Notes: generated by a model from the letters alone, not told the origin. Positions 55,376 to 63,137 are shown, counted from the first letter of the stretch. The stretch: DNA of 64,000 bases from Litorivicinus sp. (GCA_018401755.1 JAGYKJ010000007.1:248001-312000), one strand, 5' to 3'. Numbers and translations are program-made.

Positions 55376-56926
55376 ATGGGCGACACTGCCCGCTTCGAGA
55401 CCAATCGGAGCAGGCATATGTCAGGTAAACCCATCACGGACCAACAGAGGCGACTTTACATGAGTTATCGGTTAAGAGAGACCCAAGAGCGAGCGGCAGC
55501 TCGCGCTGGTATAAGCGAGAGAACAGGGCGACGGATTGATCGAGGCATATCCGGCAAACAACGCCCTCCAAGAGATTGGCGAACAAGGCAAGATCCACTG
55601 AGTGATGTTTGGGACTCTGAGATCCTGCCTCTGTTAAGCAACCAGCCAGACTTAAAGGCAGTGACGCTACTGGAGTTTCTGGAGTCCCGATTCCCAGAGG
55701 TAGATTGGCGCCCCCGGCGCCGCACACTGGAGCGTCGTATCAGGCAATGGCGGGCGATCTCAGGGCCAGATCAGGTGGTGATGTTTCCGCAGGAACATCC
55801 GCCTGGACAAATGGGGCTCTCGGATTTTACTGACATGGACGAACTAAGCGTCACAATTGCCGGCGAGCTCCTGAGTCACCGGCTCTACCACTTCATGTTG
55901 GCGTATTCACATTGGGAACACGTGGAAGTGGTTCTCGGCGGTGAGAGCTATGTGGCGCTGGCCGAGGGGCTGCAAAATGCCCTGTGGATGCTGGGCGGTG
56001 TACCACAGGCTCACCGAACGGACTCTCTCTCGGCGGCCTACCGCAATTTGGACAAGTCTGCTGAAGAAGATCTTACCGAGCGCTACCGCGCTCTGTGCCG
56101 TGATTACGGCATGACGCCCACCCGTAACAATCGCGGTGAGGGTCACGAGAACGGCTCTGTCGAGTCATCTCATCGCCACTTCAAGGATGCGGTTGATCAG
56201 GCTTTACTGCTACGTGGTCATCGTGAGTTTGAGGATGTTGCCAGTTATCGCCGGTTCATTGCAGAACTGGCCGGCCAACGCAACGCGCGTCGGCGCGAAG
56301 CACTCAACGTTGAGATCCCCTTTCTTCGCTCGCTGCCGGAGCAGCGCTGTGATGACTTTGAAGAGGTGCTTGTCAGGGTTACATCCTCTAGCGGATTCTC
56401 GTTGCGCAAGGTTTTCTACACGGTGCCATCTCGCTTGATCGGACATCGGTTAAAGGTGCGCCTCTTCGATGACCGACTGGAGTGTTACGTCGGCCGAGAG
56501 CGTGTTGTGACATTAACCCGTGGGCGGCCGGGTGGATCCACGCGATGGGCCCATGTCGTTGACTACCGCCACGTGGTTCATAGCCTCAAACGCAAACCGA
56601 TGGCACTGGCTAACCTCCGGTATCGAGACGCATTGCTCCCAGGTGCTGTATGGCGGCAAACCTGGGAGGCGCTCATCGCTCAGTGTGACTTGCGCTTGGC
56701 CTGCCGGACTATGGTTGGGTTACTGGCCCTTGCTCACGAGCAGACCTGTGAGCGAAGACTGAGCGAGCAACTCGCACAGCTACTAGACACGAGGCAACTG
56801 CCAGATCTAGAGGTCTTACGACAGACCTTTACACCGGAACCGGAACCCACACCATCGATTGTGGTGCGCATCCCACCGGTCAGCACCTACGATCACCTCC
56901 TCCCACAACAGGCGATGTGGTCATGA
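55376..56926 (+). CDS. istA: IS21-family transposase IstA
   Basis: MGLSDFTDMDELSVTIAGELLSHRLYHFMLAYS...TPTRNNRGEGHENGSVESSHRHFKD. Confidence 0.93.
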   Translation: MGDTARFETNRSRHMSGKPITDQQRRLYMSYRLRETQERAAARAGISERTGRRIDRGISGKQRPPRDWRTRQDPLSDVWDSEILPLLSNQPDLKAVTLLEFLESRFPEVDWRPRRRTLERRIRQWRAISGPDQVVMFPQEHPPGQMGLSDFTDMDELSVTIAGELLSHRLYHFMLAYSHWEHVEVVLGGESYVALAEGLQNALWMLGGVPQAHRTDSLSAAYRNLDKSAEEDLTERYRALCRDYGMTPTRNNRGEGHENGSVESSHRHFKDAVDQALLLRGHREFEDVASYRRFIAELAGQRNARRREALNVEIPFLRSLPEQRCDDFEEVLVRVTSSSGFSLRKVFYTVPSRLIGHRLKVRLFDDRLECYVGRERVVTLTRGRPGGSTRWAHVVDYRHVVHSLKRKPMALANLRYRDALLPGAVWRQTWEALIAQCDLRLACRTMVGLLALAHEQTCERRLSEQLAQLLDTRQLPDLEVLRQTFTPEPEPTPSIVVRIPPVSTYDHLLPQQAMWS

Positions 56927-57702
56927 GTGCTGCTGAGGCAGCTCGACTGCAAACGTTACTGACAGCATTGCGTTTACCCACCATCAAGCGTTTATGGGGC
57001 GATATCGCAGAGCAGTCTGACCGGGAAGGATGGCCGGCGGTGCGCTTGCTGGCCGCGCTGTTGGAACTGGAGGTCGCCGATCGCGAACAGCGACGGATTG
57101 CGCGTCACCTCGATCAGGCCAAGCTGCCTGTTGGCAAGCGGCTCAGTGAGTTTGATTTTAAGGCGATCCCAATGGTGAGCGCAGCTCATGTCGAGGCGTT
57201 GAGTAGTGGTGACCGGTGGCTGGCCGCTGGGCAAAACCTATTGTTCTTTGGTCCGCCAGGCGTGGGGAAAACCCATTTGGCTGCGGCGCTCGGCCGCGCA
57301 CTCGTCGAGAACGGCTATCGAGTTCTCTTCAGTCGTACCACTGACATGGTCCAGCGGTTACAGAGTGCACGCCAGGAACTCAACCTACCGAACCTACTTG
57401 AGAAGCTCGATCGATTTGACCTGCTGATTCTGGATGATCTGTCCTATGTCGAGAAGGATCAGGCGGAGACCAGCGTGCTGTTCGAGCTGATCTCCACTCG
57501 TTATGAGCGGCGATCCTTACTCATCACCGCGAATCAGCCGTTTGGAGAGTGGAACAGGGTCTTTCCCGATCCGGCAATGACCATCGCTGCGATTGACCGA
57601 CTGGTACATCACGCCACCATCTTCGAAATGAATGTCGAAAGCTATCGGCGCCGACAGGCGGTTGAAACCAATAAAAGATCACGAGGCAAACAGGAGGGCT
57701 AA
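56917..57702 (+). CDS. istB: IS21-family helper ATPase IstB
   Basis: LLFFGPPGVGKTHLAAALGRALVENGYRVLFSRT...LLILDDLSYV. Confidence 0.95.
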   Translation: MVMSAAEAARLQTLLTALRLPTIKRLWGDIAEQSDREGWPAVRLLAALLELEVADREQRRIARHLDQAKLPVGKRLSEFDFKAIPMVSAAHVEALSSGDRWLAAGQNLLFFGPPGVGKTHLAAALGRALVENGYRVLFSRTTDMVQRLQSARQELNLPNLLEKLDRFDLLILDDLSYVEKDQAETSVLFELISTRYERRSLLITANQPFGEWNRVFPDPAMTIAAIDRLVHHATIFEMNVESYRRRQAVETNKRSRGKQEG

Positions 57703-57778
57703 ACAACAAAGAGAGAGCTAAATGCCCATCTCGGAACCGGACAAGATAATTGTCGATAACCGGACAAGATAGTTGACG

Positions 57779-58006
57779 CTATACAATAAGTTGATCAGCG
57801 GGACCGAACCCCACTGGCATCCCAAATGCCTCTTCGAACTCATCATCACTTCGGATCTTCTCGGCACTTTTTGACCGTATCCACTCCGTCATGAACTTGG
57901 TGAACTCAAAGGTCATGGTGGTGCGATGGTACTGACAGATTGTCTGAAACTGACGTTTGAGATTTGGATCAGTTCTGAAGATCACGATGTCTGAGGGTGA
58001 ATCCAT
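57779..58006 (-). CDS. small hypothetical protein, 3' end runs into IS21
   Basis: MDSPSDIVIFRTDPNLKRQFQTICQYHRTTMTFEFTKFMTEWIRSK...; stop codon lies in IS21 terminus. Confidence 0.4.
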   Translation of the reverse strand: MDSPSDIVIFRTDPNLKRQFQTICQYHRTTMTFEFTKFMTEWIRSKSAEKIRSDDEFEEAFGMPVGFGPADQLIV

Positions 58007-58111
58007 ATTTTCTCCGTATTAGTTGGGTCTATACGAAGAGTATTTAGGTGTGATCTGTCTTGAGTTGTGAGGGGGAAGTGCGTATCTTTCGCATTCTTAA
58101 TTTTGTGAAAA

Positions 58112-58133
58112 ACGACTTACATAGACGACTTAC
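58112..58133. promoter_or_regulatory. putative integrase arm-type site pair, right end
   Basis: ACGACTTAC at 58112-58120 and 58125-58133; same motif pair as 37049-37069. Confidence 0.55.
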
Positions 58134-58187
58134 AACCAGTTTCTTGTCTAGTAAAATTCACAAAAAAAGTTAATAAAATCAAGCACT

Positions 58188-58274
58188 GCGAGCGTGGTGG
58201 AACTGGTAGACACACAGGACTTAAAATCCTGAGGCAGAAATGCCGTGCGGGTTCGACTCCCGCCGCTCGTACCA
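58188..58274 (+). tRNA. tRNA-Leu(TAA), intact
   Basis: 87 nt, acceptor GCGAGCG/CGCTCGT, anticodon loop CTTAAAA, variable arm, GGTTCGACTCC T-loop, encoded CCA. Confidence 0.97.
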
Positions 58275-58299
58275 TGTCCTTTCTTGAGTTTTGAACGAT

Positions 58300-58323
58300 A
58301 AAAAAACCGCTGCGAGGCAGCGG
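58300..58323 (-). terminator. intrinsic terminator on minus strand
   Basis: Minus strand CCGCTGC-CTC-GCAGCGG followed by TTTTTTT. Confidence 0.75.
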
Positions 58324-58450
58324 CCAGGCGACACGTTAGGCTCCTTGCCTTAACTCTCCGTCCTTAGAGCGCAACGCCGCACGGTCGAACCCCCCACAGG
58401 TCGTTCCATCGGAATTGCTGGTGCACCGTAAATACGCCAAACGAGCGTGG
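58300..58450 (-). ncRNA. candidate small RNA with several ANGGA motifs ending in the terminator above
   Basis: Minus strand: ...GATGGAACG...CTAAGGACGGAGAGTTAAGGCAAGGAGCCTAACG...CCGCTGCCTCGCAGCGGTTTTTTT; no ORF; 5' end not determined. Confidence 0.3.
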
Positions 58451-58611
58451 GTAGACATTAATTGAATCTGCGATTCATGAAAAGATAAAACATGACTAAT
58501 TTCTGCATAAACTTCTGTTTTTACTATGGAATTGTAGTTTTCTTTCGGCTTCGGTATAAATCAATGAACAGGATTTGTTAGTCGTCAACGCATTGGTAAC
58601 ATTGTGGATCT

Positions 58612-59520
58612 CTAGGACCGTTTTTGATCACTGATGGATCGAATAATTGCGATTGCATGCTCTTCAGAGAGGCTGAATTCGCGTCGTAGTTTTTCGATAC
58701 GTCGCGCCTCATCCTCGCTTAAGACACCATCGGCAAGTGCGTCTTGAACCTCGGCCTCAAAAATCGCTTTGCGCTTTGCCATCTGCGAAGCAAACGCAGA
58801 GCCGACAATGCCTGTTAATAAGGCAACAGTGCACACCCCTGATAGGGCGGTAAAGCCGCCGATGATCTTGCCCACTGGTGTGATGGGAGAGACATCACCA
58901 TAGCCAACTGTCGTGAGTGTGATCAGTGCCCACCACATGGTTTCAGGGATTGAACTGAACTTATCGGGCTGTGCCGAATTTTCTGCCACATACATCGCTG
59001 CACTTGACAGAAAAAGTGCAATGAACAGCAGGTATAGGGCTGCACCAAAAGCGCGTCGTTCGCCATAAATTGCGCTGTAAAGATCCTCAATTGCAGACGA
59101 GTAATGACTCATTTTCAGCAACCGGATCAGTCGTATTGCTCGAATCCAGCGCAAATCAGAGCCGGGGATCATAAATTGGAGAAGACTGGGTAAGATCGCG
59201 AGCAGATCAATCATGCCAGTGAGGGAGAACACATAAGCCAATCGGCTTTTGAGTGACGACTGCCTTTTATGCCTGTGAAAGTTTGGGGCAGTCCAGATGC
59301 GAAGTAGATACTCGATTAAAAACACAGTTGCAGAGAAGATCTCAAAAACGAGGAAGTACACCCCGAATTTATTCCCAAGAGTGCTGACAGATTCCAAGGA
59401 AACAGCGAGGATATTAGCGATGATCAGGATTGAAAGTGCGAGATCAAATTGACGACTCGCCCGATCACCACGACCGCCTTTATTGATGATTTCTGCAATA
59501 CGTTGCTGGTTGATTTTCAT
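58612..59520 (-). CDS. voltage-gated-type potassium channel / ion transporter
   Basis: Six TM segments, WIRAIRLIRLLKM S4-like, selectivity filter WWALITLTTVGYGDVSPIT. Confidence 0.92.
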   Translation of the reverse strand: MKINQQRIAEIINKGGRGDRASRQFDLALSILIIANILAVSLESVSTLGNKFGVYFLVFEIFSATVFLIEYLLRIWTAPNFHRHKRQSSLKSRLAYVFSLTGMIDLLAILPSLLQFMIPGSDLRWIRAIRLIRLLKMSHYSSAIEDLYSAIYGERRAFGAALYLLFIALFLSSAAMYVAENSAQPDKFSSIPETMWWALITLTTVGYGDVSPITPVGKIIGGFTALSGVCTVALLTGIVGSAFASQMAKRKAIFEAEVQDALADGVLSEDEARRIEKLRREFSLSEEHAIAIIRSISDQKRS

Positions 59521-59620
59521 TGGCGGCCAAGTTCCGAATTTTGGCGAATCTTATCAGGAGTTGGGCCGGATCTGGGTTGTGTTCGTGCCTTTGGGGCGTT
59601 ACTATCCGCGCCCTCTCTAC

Positions 59621-59694
59621 GGCGCGTTGGCAGAGTGGTTATGCAGCGGATTGCAAATCCGTGGACATCGGTTCGATTCCGGTACGCGCCTCCA
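59621..59694 (+). tRNA. tRNA-Cys(GCA), intact
   Basis: 74 nt; GGCGCGTTGGCAGAGTGGTTATGCAGCGGATTGCAAATCCGTGGACATCGGTTCGATTCCGGTACGCGCCTCCA. Confidence 0.97.
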
Positions 59695-59908
59695 TATCAT
59701 AAACATCTGATATCCTGATAGTTTTATATTTTGGCGCTGGGTTTTATGTGTATGGCCTTAACCATCACTCCCGAAGCTAGTATCCATATGTTGCGTTGTA
59801 TTCGTTAAAACGGGTTGGAACCCCAAAGACACCGTCAACGGCTCGGTATACGGGTTTGCCAATTAATGAGTTGATTACTCGTTTGATAGAGTCATGTTGC
59901 ATTTAATT

Positions 59909-59931
59909 CACTTGTTGCACTTATTTCACTT
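59909..59931. promoter_or_regulatory. three CACTT iterons with 9-bp period upstream of cassette 1 operon
   Basis: CACTTGTTG CACTTATTT CACTT at 59909, 59918, 59927. Confidence 0.4.
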
Positions 59932-59980
59932 AAATTGTATGGTCAGCAGACTAGTTTGAGCCAGAGTGAGAAGAGTACCG

Positions 59981-60463
59981 ATGGCATTAAGAATGCAAGC
60001 GAAGACGGATGCGTCAGAGCTACTATCACATCCTTTGAGTGCAAAGGATAAAGAGCAAATTCTACGGGCTATCCAGAGTTTGCCAGCGTTGGTCGATTCG
60101 ACATGTCGCGTATCGATCGCCTTGAGCCAAGGAAAAAAACTGTCTGAGACCGTTGAAGTGCCAGCGATTGCTCTCAGCTTGTTACGTGATGTACTCGAAG
60201 CCCTGTCTGAAGATCGCTCCATTGTTACCATGTCTTCAAGCAAAGAAATGACAACAGTCGAGGCGGCAGACTTTCTGAATGTGTCTCGGCCATTTGTGAT
60301 TAAAGAAATTGAAGCAGGTCGTTTGCCGCATCGTAAAGTTGGTTCACATCGGCGCATCGCGTTCAGTGACCTTGTAGGCTATGCGCGAAACATGCGTAAC
60401 AATCAGGAAAGCGCACTTGACCGAATGGCGATTAACGCGCAGGAGCTGGGGCTTACGTATTGA
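59981..60463 (+). CDS. excisionase-type HTH DNA-binding protein, putative antitoxin (cassette 1)
   Basis: MTTVEAADFLNVSRPFVIKEIEAGRLPHRKVGSHRRIAFSDLVGYARNM; overlaps downstream PIN gene by 4 nt. Confidence 0.78.
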   Translation: MALRMQAKTDASELLSHPLSAKDKEQILRAIQSLPALVDSTCRVSIALSQGKKLSETVEVPAIALSLLRDVLEALSEDRSIVTMSSSKEMTTVEAADFLNVSRPFVIKEIEAGRLPHRKVGSHRRIAFSDLVGYARNMRNNQESALDRMAINAQELGLTY

Positions 60464-61035
60464 GACATCGATGCACTGCTGTGCTTGACGCATGCGTGCT
60501 GTTTCCTTTGGCCGTCGCAGATGCATTGATCAGTGTAGCGGTTGAGAGGGCGTTCCAAGCGAAATGGACAACTACTATCGAGTGCGAGTGGATTGATGCT
60601 CTAGAACGGCAACGGCCTGATTTGATTGGAAGGCTTGGCTATCGGCGTGATTGCATGCGAGAGGCTATCCCTGATTGGATGGTTCCTGAAGAGCTCTGGG
60701 CTCAGGTCGAATTGAACCAGACATTGCCCGATTCCAATGACATGCATGTTTTTGCCGCAGCAATCGCTTGTGATGCCGACTACATTGTGACCTTTAATCT
60801 GAAGGACTTTCCGGCTACACAACTCGAACCATACGGGATCGTTGCTATCGATCCGGATCATTTCCTAATGACACAGCTCGAGATCCATCAGGCCGTTGTC
60901 GTTTCAGCATTTCGTGGAATGCGATCCAGGCGCAAAAGCCCAAGACATGATGTTGATGAGTTTCTTACAGTCATCTCCGCAAATGGGCTGCCTATGACTG
61001 CGGAGGGTCTTGCCGACTTCGTTGACGACTTATAG
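60460..61035 (+). CDS. PIN-domain protein, putative toxin (cassette 1)
   Basis: AVLDACVLFPLAVADALISVAVE...LPDSNDMHVFAAAIACDADYIVTFNLKDFP. Confidence 0.82.
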   Translation: MRHRCTAVLDACVLFPLAVADALISVAVERAFQAKWTTTIECEWIDALERQRPDLIGRLGYRRDCMREAIPDWMVPEELWAQVELNQTLPDSNDMHVFAAAIACDADYIVTFNLKDFPATQLEPYGIVAIDPDHFLMTQLEIHQAVVVSAFRGMRSRRKSPRHDVDEFLTVISANGLPMTAEGLADFVDDL

Positions 61036-61087
61036 CGATTCACAGATTAAGCCAATGACTCAAAAGTAGACATGGTGTGCTACATCC

Positions 61088-61188
61088 TGTAGCGCACCTT
61101 TATTTTTGTCAATAAATTCAATTATCTAGATGGAATTCAAGCTTTTGCAAATCCGTGGACATCGGTTCGATTCCGGTACGCGCCTCCA
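61088..61188 (+). repeat. 101-bp cassette boundary element, copy A (57-bp leader + tRNA-Cys 3' 44 bp)
   Basis: TGTAGC...TTTATTTTT...CAA...ATGG...CAAGCT then 44 bp identical to 59651-59694. Confidence 0.93.
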
Positions 61189-61323
61189 TGCCTTTTAGAG
61201 TTTTTGACTGCAAAATTTTCTCATTTGATTTATTCCTAATTACCTACGACCTACAGATGATCTCAGATTCTGCATGGTTTGACCGGTGCCATCGTTAATG
61301 GCCTGATTAATCTCTGTTCGCAA

Positions 61324-61707
61324 TCACAGAGATGCTCTGAACGTGGTCAACTGCAGATCTTTGATGCATTTGAAATGCTTTATGTTTCCGCTTAGAAGTA
61401 CGCGGTTCTCCTCGACTGCGGTGGCTGCGACTAGCGCGTCGGCAACGCCAGTTCCATGCGATGACGCATATTCTTCAACGTAAATTGAGGCTCGATAACC
61501 AATTCTTTCTGACAGTGGTAATGTTTCAAAACAAAATTCCTTCAAGAATCCCTTGATCTGGTGTGCCTCCCGCTTATTCTTGGCGCCCTGTAGCAGTTCC
61601 ATCAGGGTTACCAGAGAGATCGCTCGATCTGAGGCATCATCAATAGCGACCGCAGCCTCCACGCTTCCACGCAGATACCAAATGAGAACATCCGTATCAA
61701 AGATCAT
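61324..61707 (-). CDS. vapC: VapC-type PIN-domain ribonuclease toxin (cassette 2)
   Basis: MIFDTDVLIWYLRGSVEAAVAI...LMELLQGAKNKREAHQIKGFLK...GTGVADALVAATAVEENRVLLSGNIKHFKCI. Confidence 0.87.
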   Translation of the reverse strand: MIFDTDVLIWYLRGSVEAAVAIDDASDRAISLVTLMELLQGAKNKREAHQIKGFLKEFCFETLPLSERIGYRASIYVEEYASSHGTGVADALVAATAVEENRVLLSGNIKHFKCIKDLQLTTFRASL

Positions 61708-61954
61708 CGTAGCGCTTTCGTCTGAGTAGGGCGACTTGATCAGTTGCGCTGGTTTCGTCAATTTTATTTGCAGCCCACATGCCAAATGCTTTGTGCTTAG
61801 AGGCAGATAACTGCGTCGTTTCTGATGTTGTATTGATGGGGTTCATGATGGCGGCAGGTTTCCCTCTGTAGAGCACTGTCACCTTTTCTTTGCGATTAAT
61901 CGCATTGATGATTTCCTTAGATTTCTTTCGCAAATCAACAAATGATGCTTCCAT
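61697..61954 (-). CDS. Phd/YefM-type antitoxin (cassette 2)
   Basis: MEASFVDLRKKSKEIINAINRKEKVTVLYRGKPAAIMNPI; overlaps vapC start. Confidence 0.78.
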   Translation of the reverse strand: MEASFVDLRKKSKEIINAINRKEKVTVLYRGKPAAIMNPINTTSETTQLSASKHKAFGMWAANKIDETSATDQVALLRRKRYDDL

Positions 61955-62148
61955 GACAGACTCCCTATGTGTGCATTTAAAGTATACACTCGAAAGGAAA
62001 ATACTGAAGAGTCAATCAAAGCTTTCGATGGCGAGCGCGAGTTAGAGACATTCGATTCGGGTGTTACCTTATGTCCCATAGAGTCTATTACTGAAGCGTG
62101 TTTCGGTGGCGGGAGTTGCCGAAATCGGGCCTGATTGCGCACAGACTC

Positions 62149-62249
62149 TGTAGCATAATTTTATTTTTACTAATTAATACAATGCTTGATATGGTATGCA
62201 AGCTTTTGCAAATCCGTGGACATCGGTTCGATTCCGGTACGCGCCTCCA
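62149..62249 (+). repeat. 101-bp cassette boundary element, copy B
   Basis: Same 57-bp leader pattern; 44 bp identical to tRNA-Cys 3' end at 62206-62249. Confidence 0.93.
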
Positions 62250-62306
62250 CCTATACGTTGATCAAACTCACATACCCGGCAAATCCTCGGGTACTAAAGC
62301 GAGCTT

Positions 62307-62576
62307 TCAAATTCGCCCCGCCATTTTTAGGGCCGCACGCAAAGTCTCATTGATTCGTGTTTGCCAGCCATCACCGCTTGCCCGTAATGCAGCCAATACA
62401 TCTGCGTCGAGGCGTAACTTTACAGGCTCCTTGGTTGACGCTGACTTCGGTCTACCTCGGGTTTTGATTACTTTGCCTTCGTACAGATCAGCCGTCTCGA
62501 AGAACTCGGAAGTCAGCTCGGGAGCATCATCGGCATCAATCCAAGTGCTTTGCGTAGAGTGCTTTTTCGCGGTCAT
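62307..62576 (-). CDS. brnA: BrnA antitoxin (cassette 3)
   Basis: KTRGRPKSASTKEPVKLRLDADVLAALRASGDGWQTRINETLRAAL. Confidence 0.9.
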   Translation of the reverse strand: MTAKKHSTQSTWIDADDAPELTSEFFETADLYEGKVIKTRGRPKSASTKEPVKLRLDADVLAALRASGDGWQTRINETLRAALKMAGRI

Positions 62577-62808
62577 TGGCTTTCCTCATACTAATGATTC
62601 GGCGGGTCTCGCCGCGGGGCGTCCAGACCATAACAATCACGTTGGCGTCTAACCAACCGACTGTAATGAATCGATCCTCTTTGTAGTCTTGTCGCTTGTC
62701 TTGACCCGTGAAATGAATTCCACTAAATACATCTCCTGCCTGAGCGAAGTCCAAGCCCCGCTCAAGCAGAGTTTTCTCTCTTTTGATCGGGTCGAATTCA
62801 AGATTCAT
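62536..62808 (-). CDS. brnT: BrnT toxin (cassette 3)
   Basis: MNLEFDPIKREKTLLERGLDFAQAGDVFSGIHFTGQDKRQDYKEDRFITVGWLDANVIVMVWTPRGETRRIISMRKANDREKALY. Confidence 0.92.
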   Translation of the reverse strand: MNLEFDPIKREKTLLERGLDFAQAGDVFSGIHFTGQDKRQDYKEDRFITVGWLDANVIVMVWTPRGETRRIISMRKANDREKALYAKHLD

Positions 62809-62810
62809 AT

Positions 62811-62832
62811 AATTAATGTACACCCATTAATT
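62811..62832. promoter_or_regulatory. palindromic operator upstream of brnT
   Basis: AATTAATG-TACACC-CATTAATT, perfect 8-bp arms, 2 bp upstream of brnT start. Confidence 0.65.
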
Positions 62833-62944
62833 GTTCGGTCAAGCGCTGTTATTGTAAATAGGCGATTCAGGGCTCACGAGGACGCTTTTCTTCGGAGTGC
62901 ATTCGCCCATTCCGTAAATAATTCAAGTTCTTATTTGCACATTC

Positions 62945-63045
62945 CATAGCACAATTTTATTTTTCCTCATTAATACAAGTGGTTACATGGTGTGCAAGCT
63001 ATTGCAAATCCGTGGACATCGGTTTGATTCCGGTGCGCGCCTCCA
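62945..63045 (+). repeat. 101-bp cassette boundary element, copy C
   Basis: Same leader pattern; 44-bp tRNA-Cys 3' segment at 63002-63045 with two substitutions. Confidence 0.92.
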
Positions 63046-63137
63046 TTGATGTAAGCCACCATCTTTTGTATTAGGTGCGATCTCTTCGCTCCAGCCATTG
63101 ACCGCGTGAGGTAATGCCCAATTCATCGCGATCGGTA

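Larger units (their letters stand above)
55297..57785 (+). mobile_element. IS21-family insertion sequence
   Basis: istA-istB pair; terminal repeats containing GTCCGGTTATCGACAAcTATCTTGTCCGGTT at left and inverted at right (57735-57785). Confidence 0.9.
36954..58226. mobile_element. Genomic island integrated in tRNA-Leu(TAA)
   Basis: Perfect 40-bp direct repeat TGCGAGCGTGGTGGAACTGGTAGACACACAGGACTTAAAA at 36954-36993 and 58187-58226; tyrosine integrase next to left copy; IS elements and accessory genes inside. Confidence 0.87.

Noticed and set aside
36954-58274. Prophage
   Set aside because: No capsid, tail, terminase or lysis genes recognised between the attachment repeats.
61145-63045. tRNA-Cys 3' repeats called as additional tRNA genes
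   Set aside because: They lack the acceptor 5' strand, D-arm and anticodon 5' stem; only the last 44 bp are present.
59651-63045. CRISPR array from the repeated 44-bp tRNA segment
   Set aside because: Spacing is ~0.8-1.5 kb with coding genes between; no short spacers and no cas genes.
61088-63045. Classical integron attC sites
   Set aside because: No IntI gene in the window, no clear R/L box pairs; repeats are tRNA-derived.
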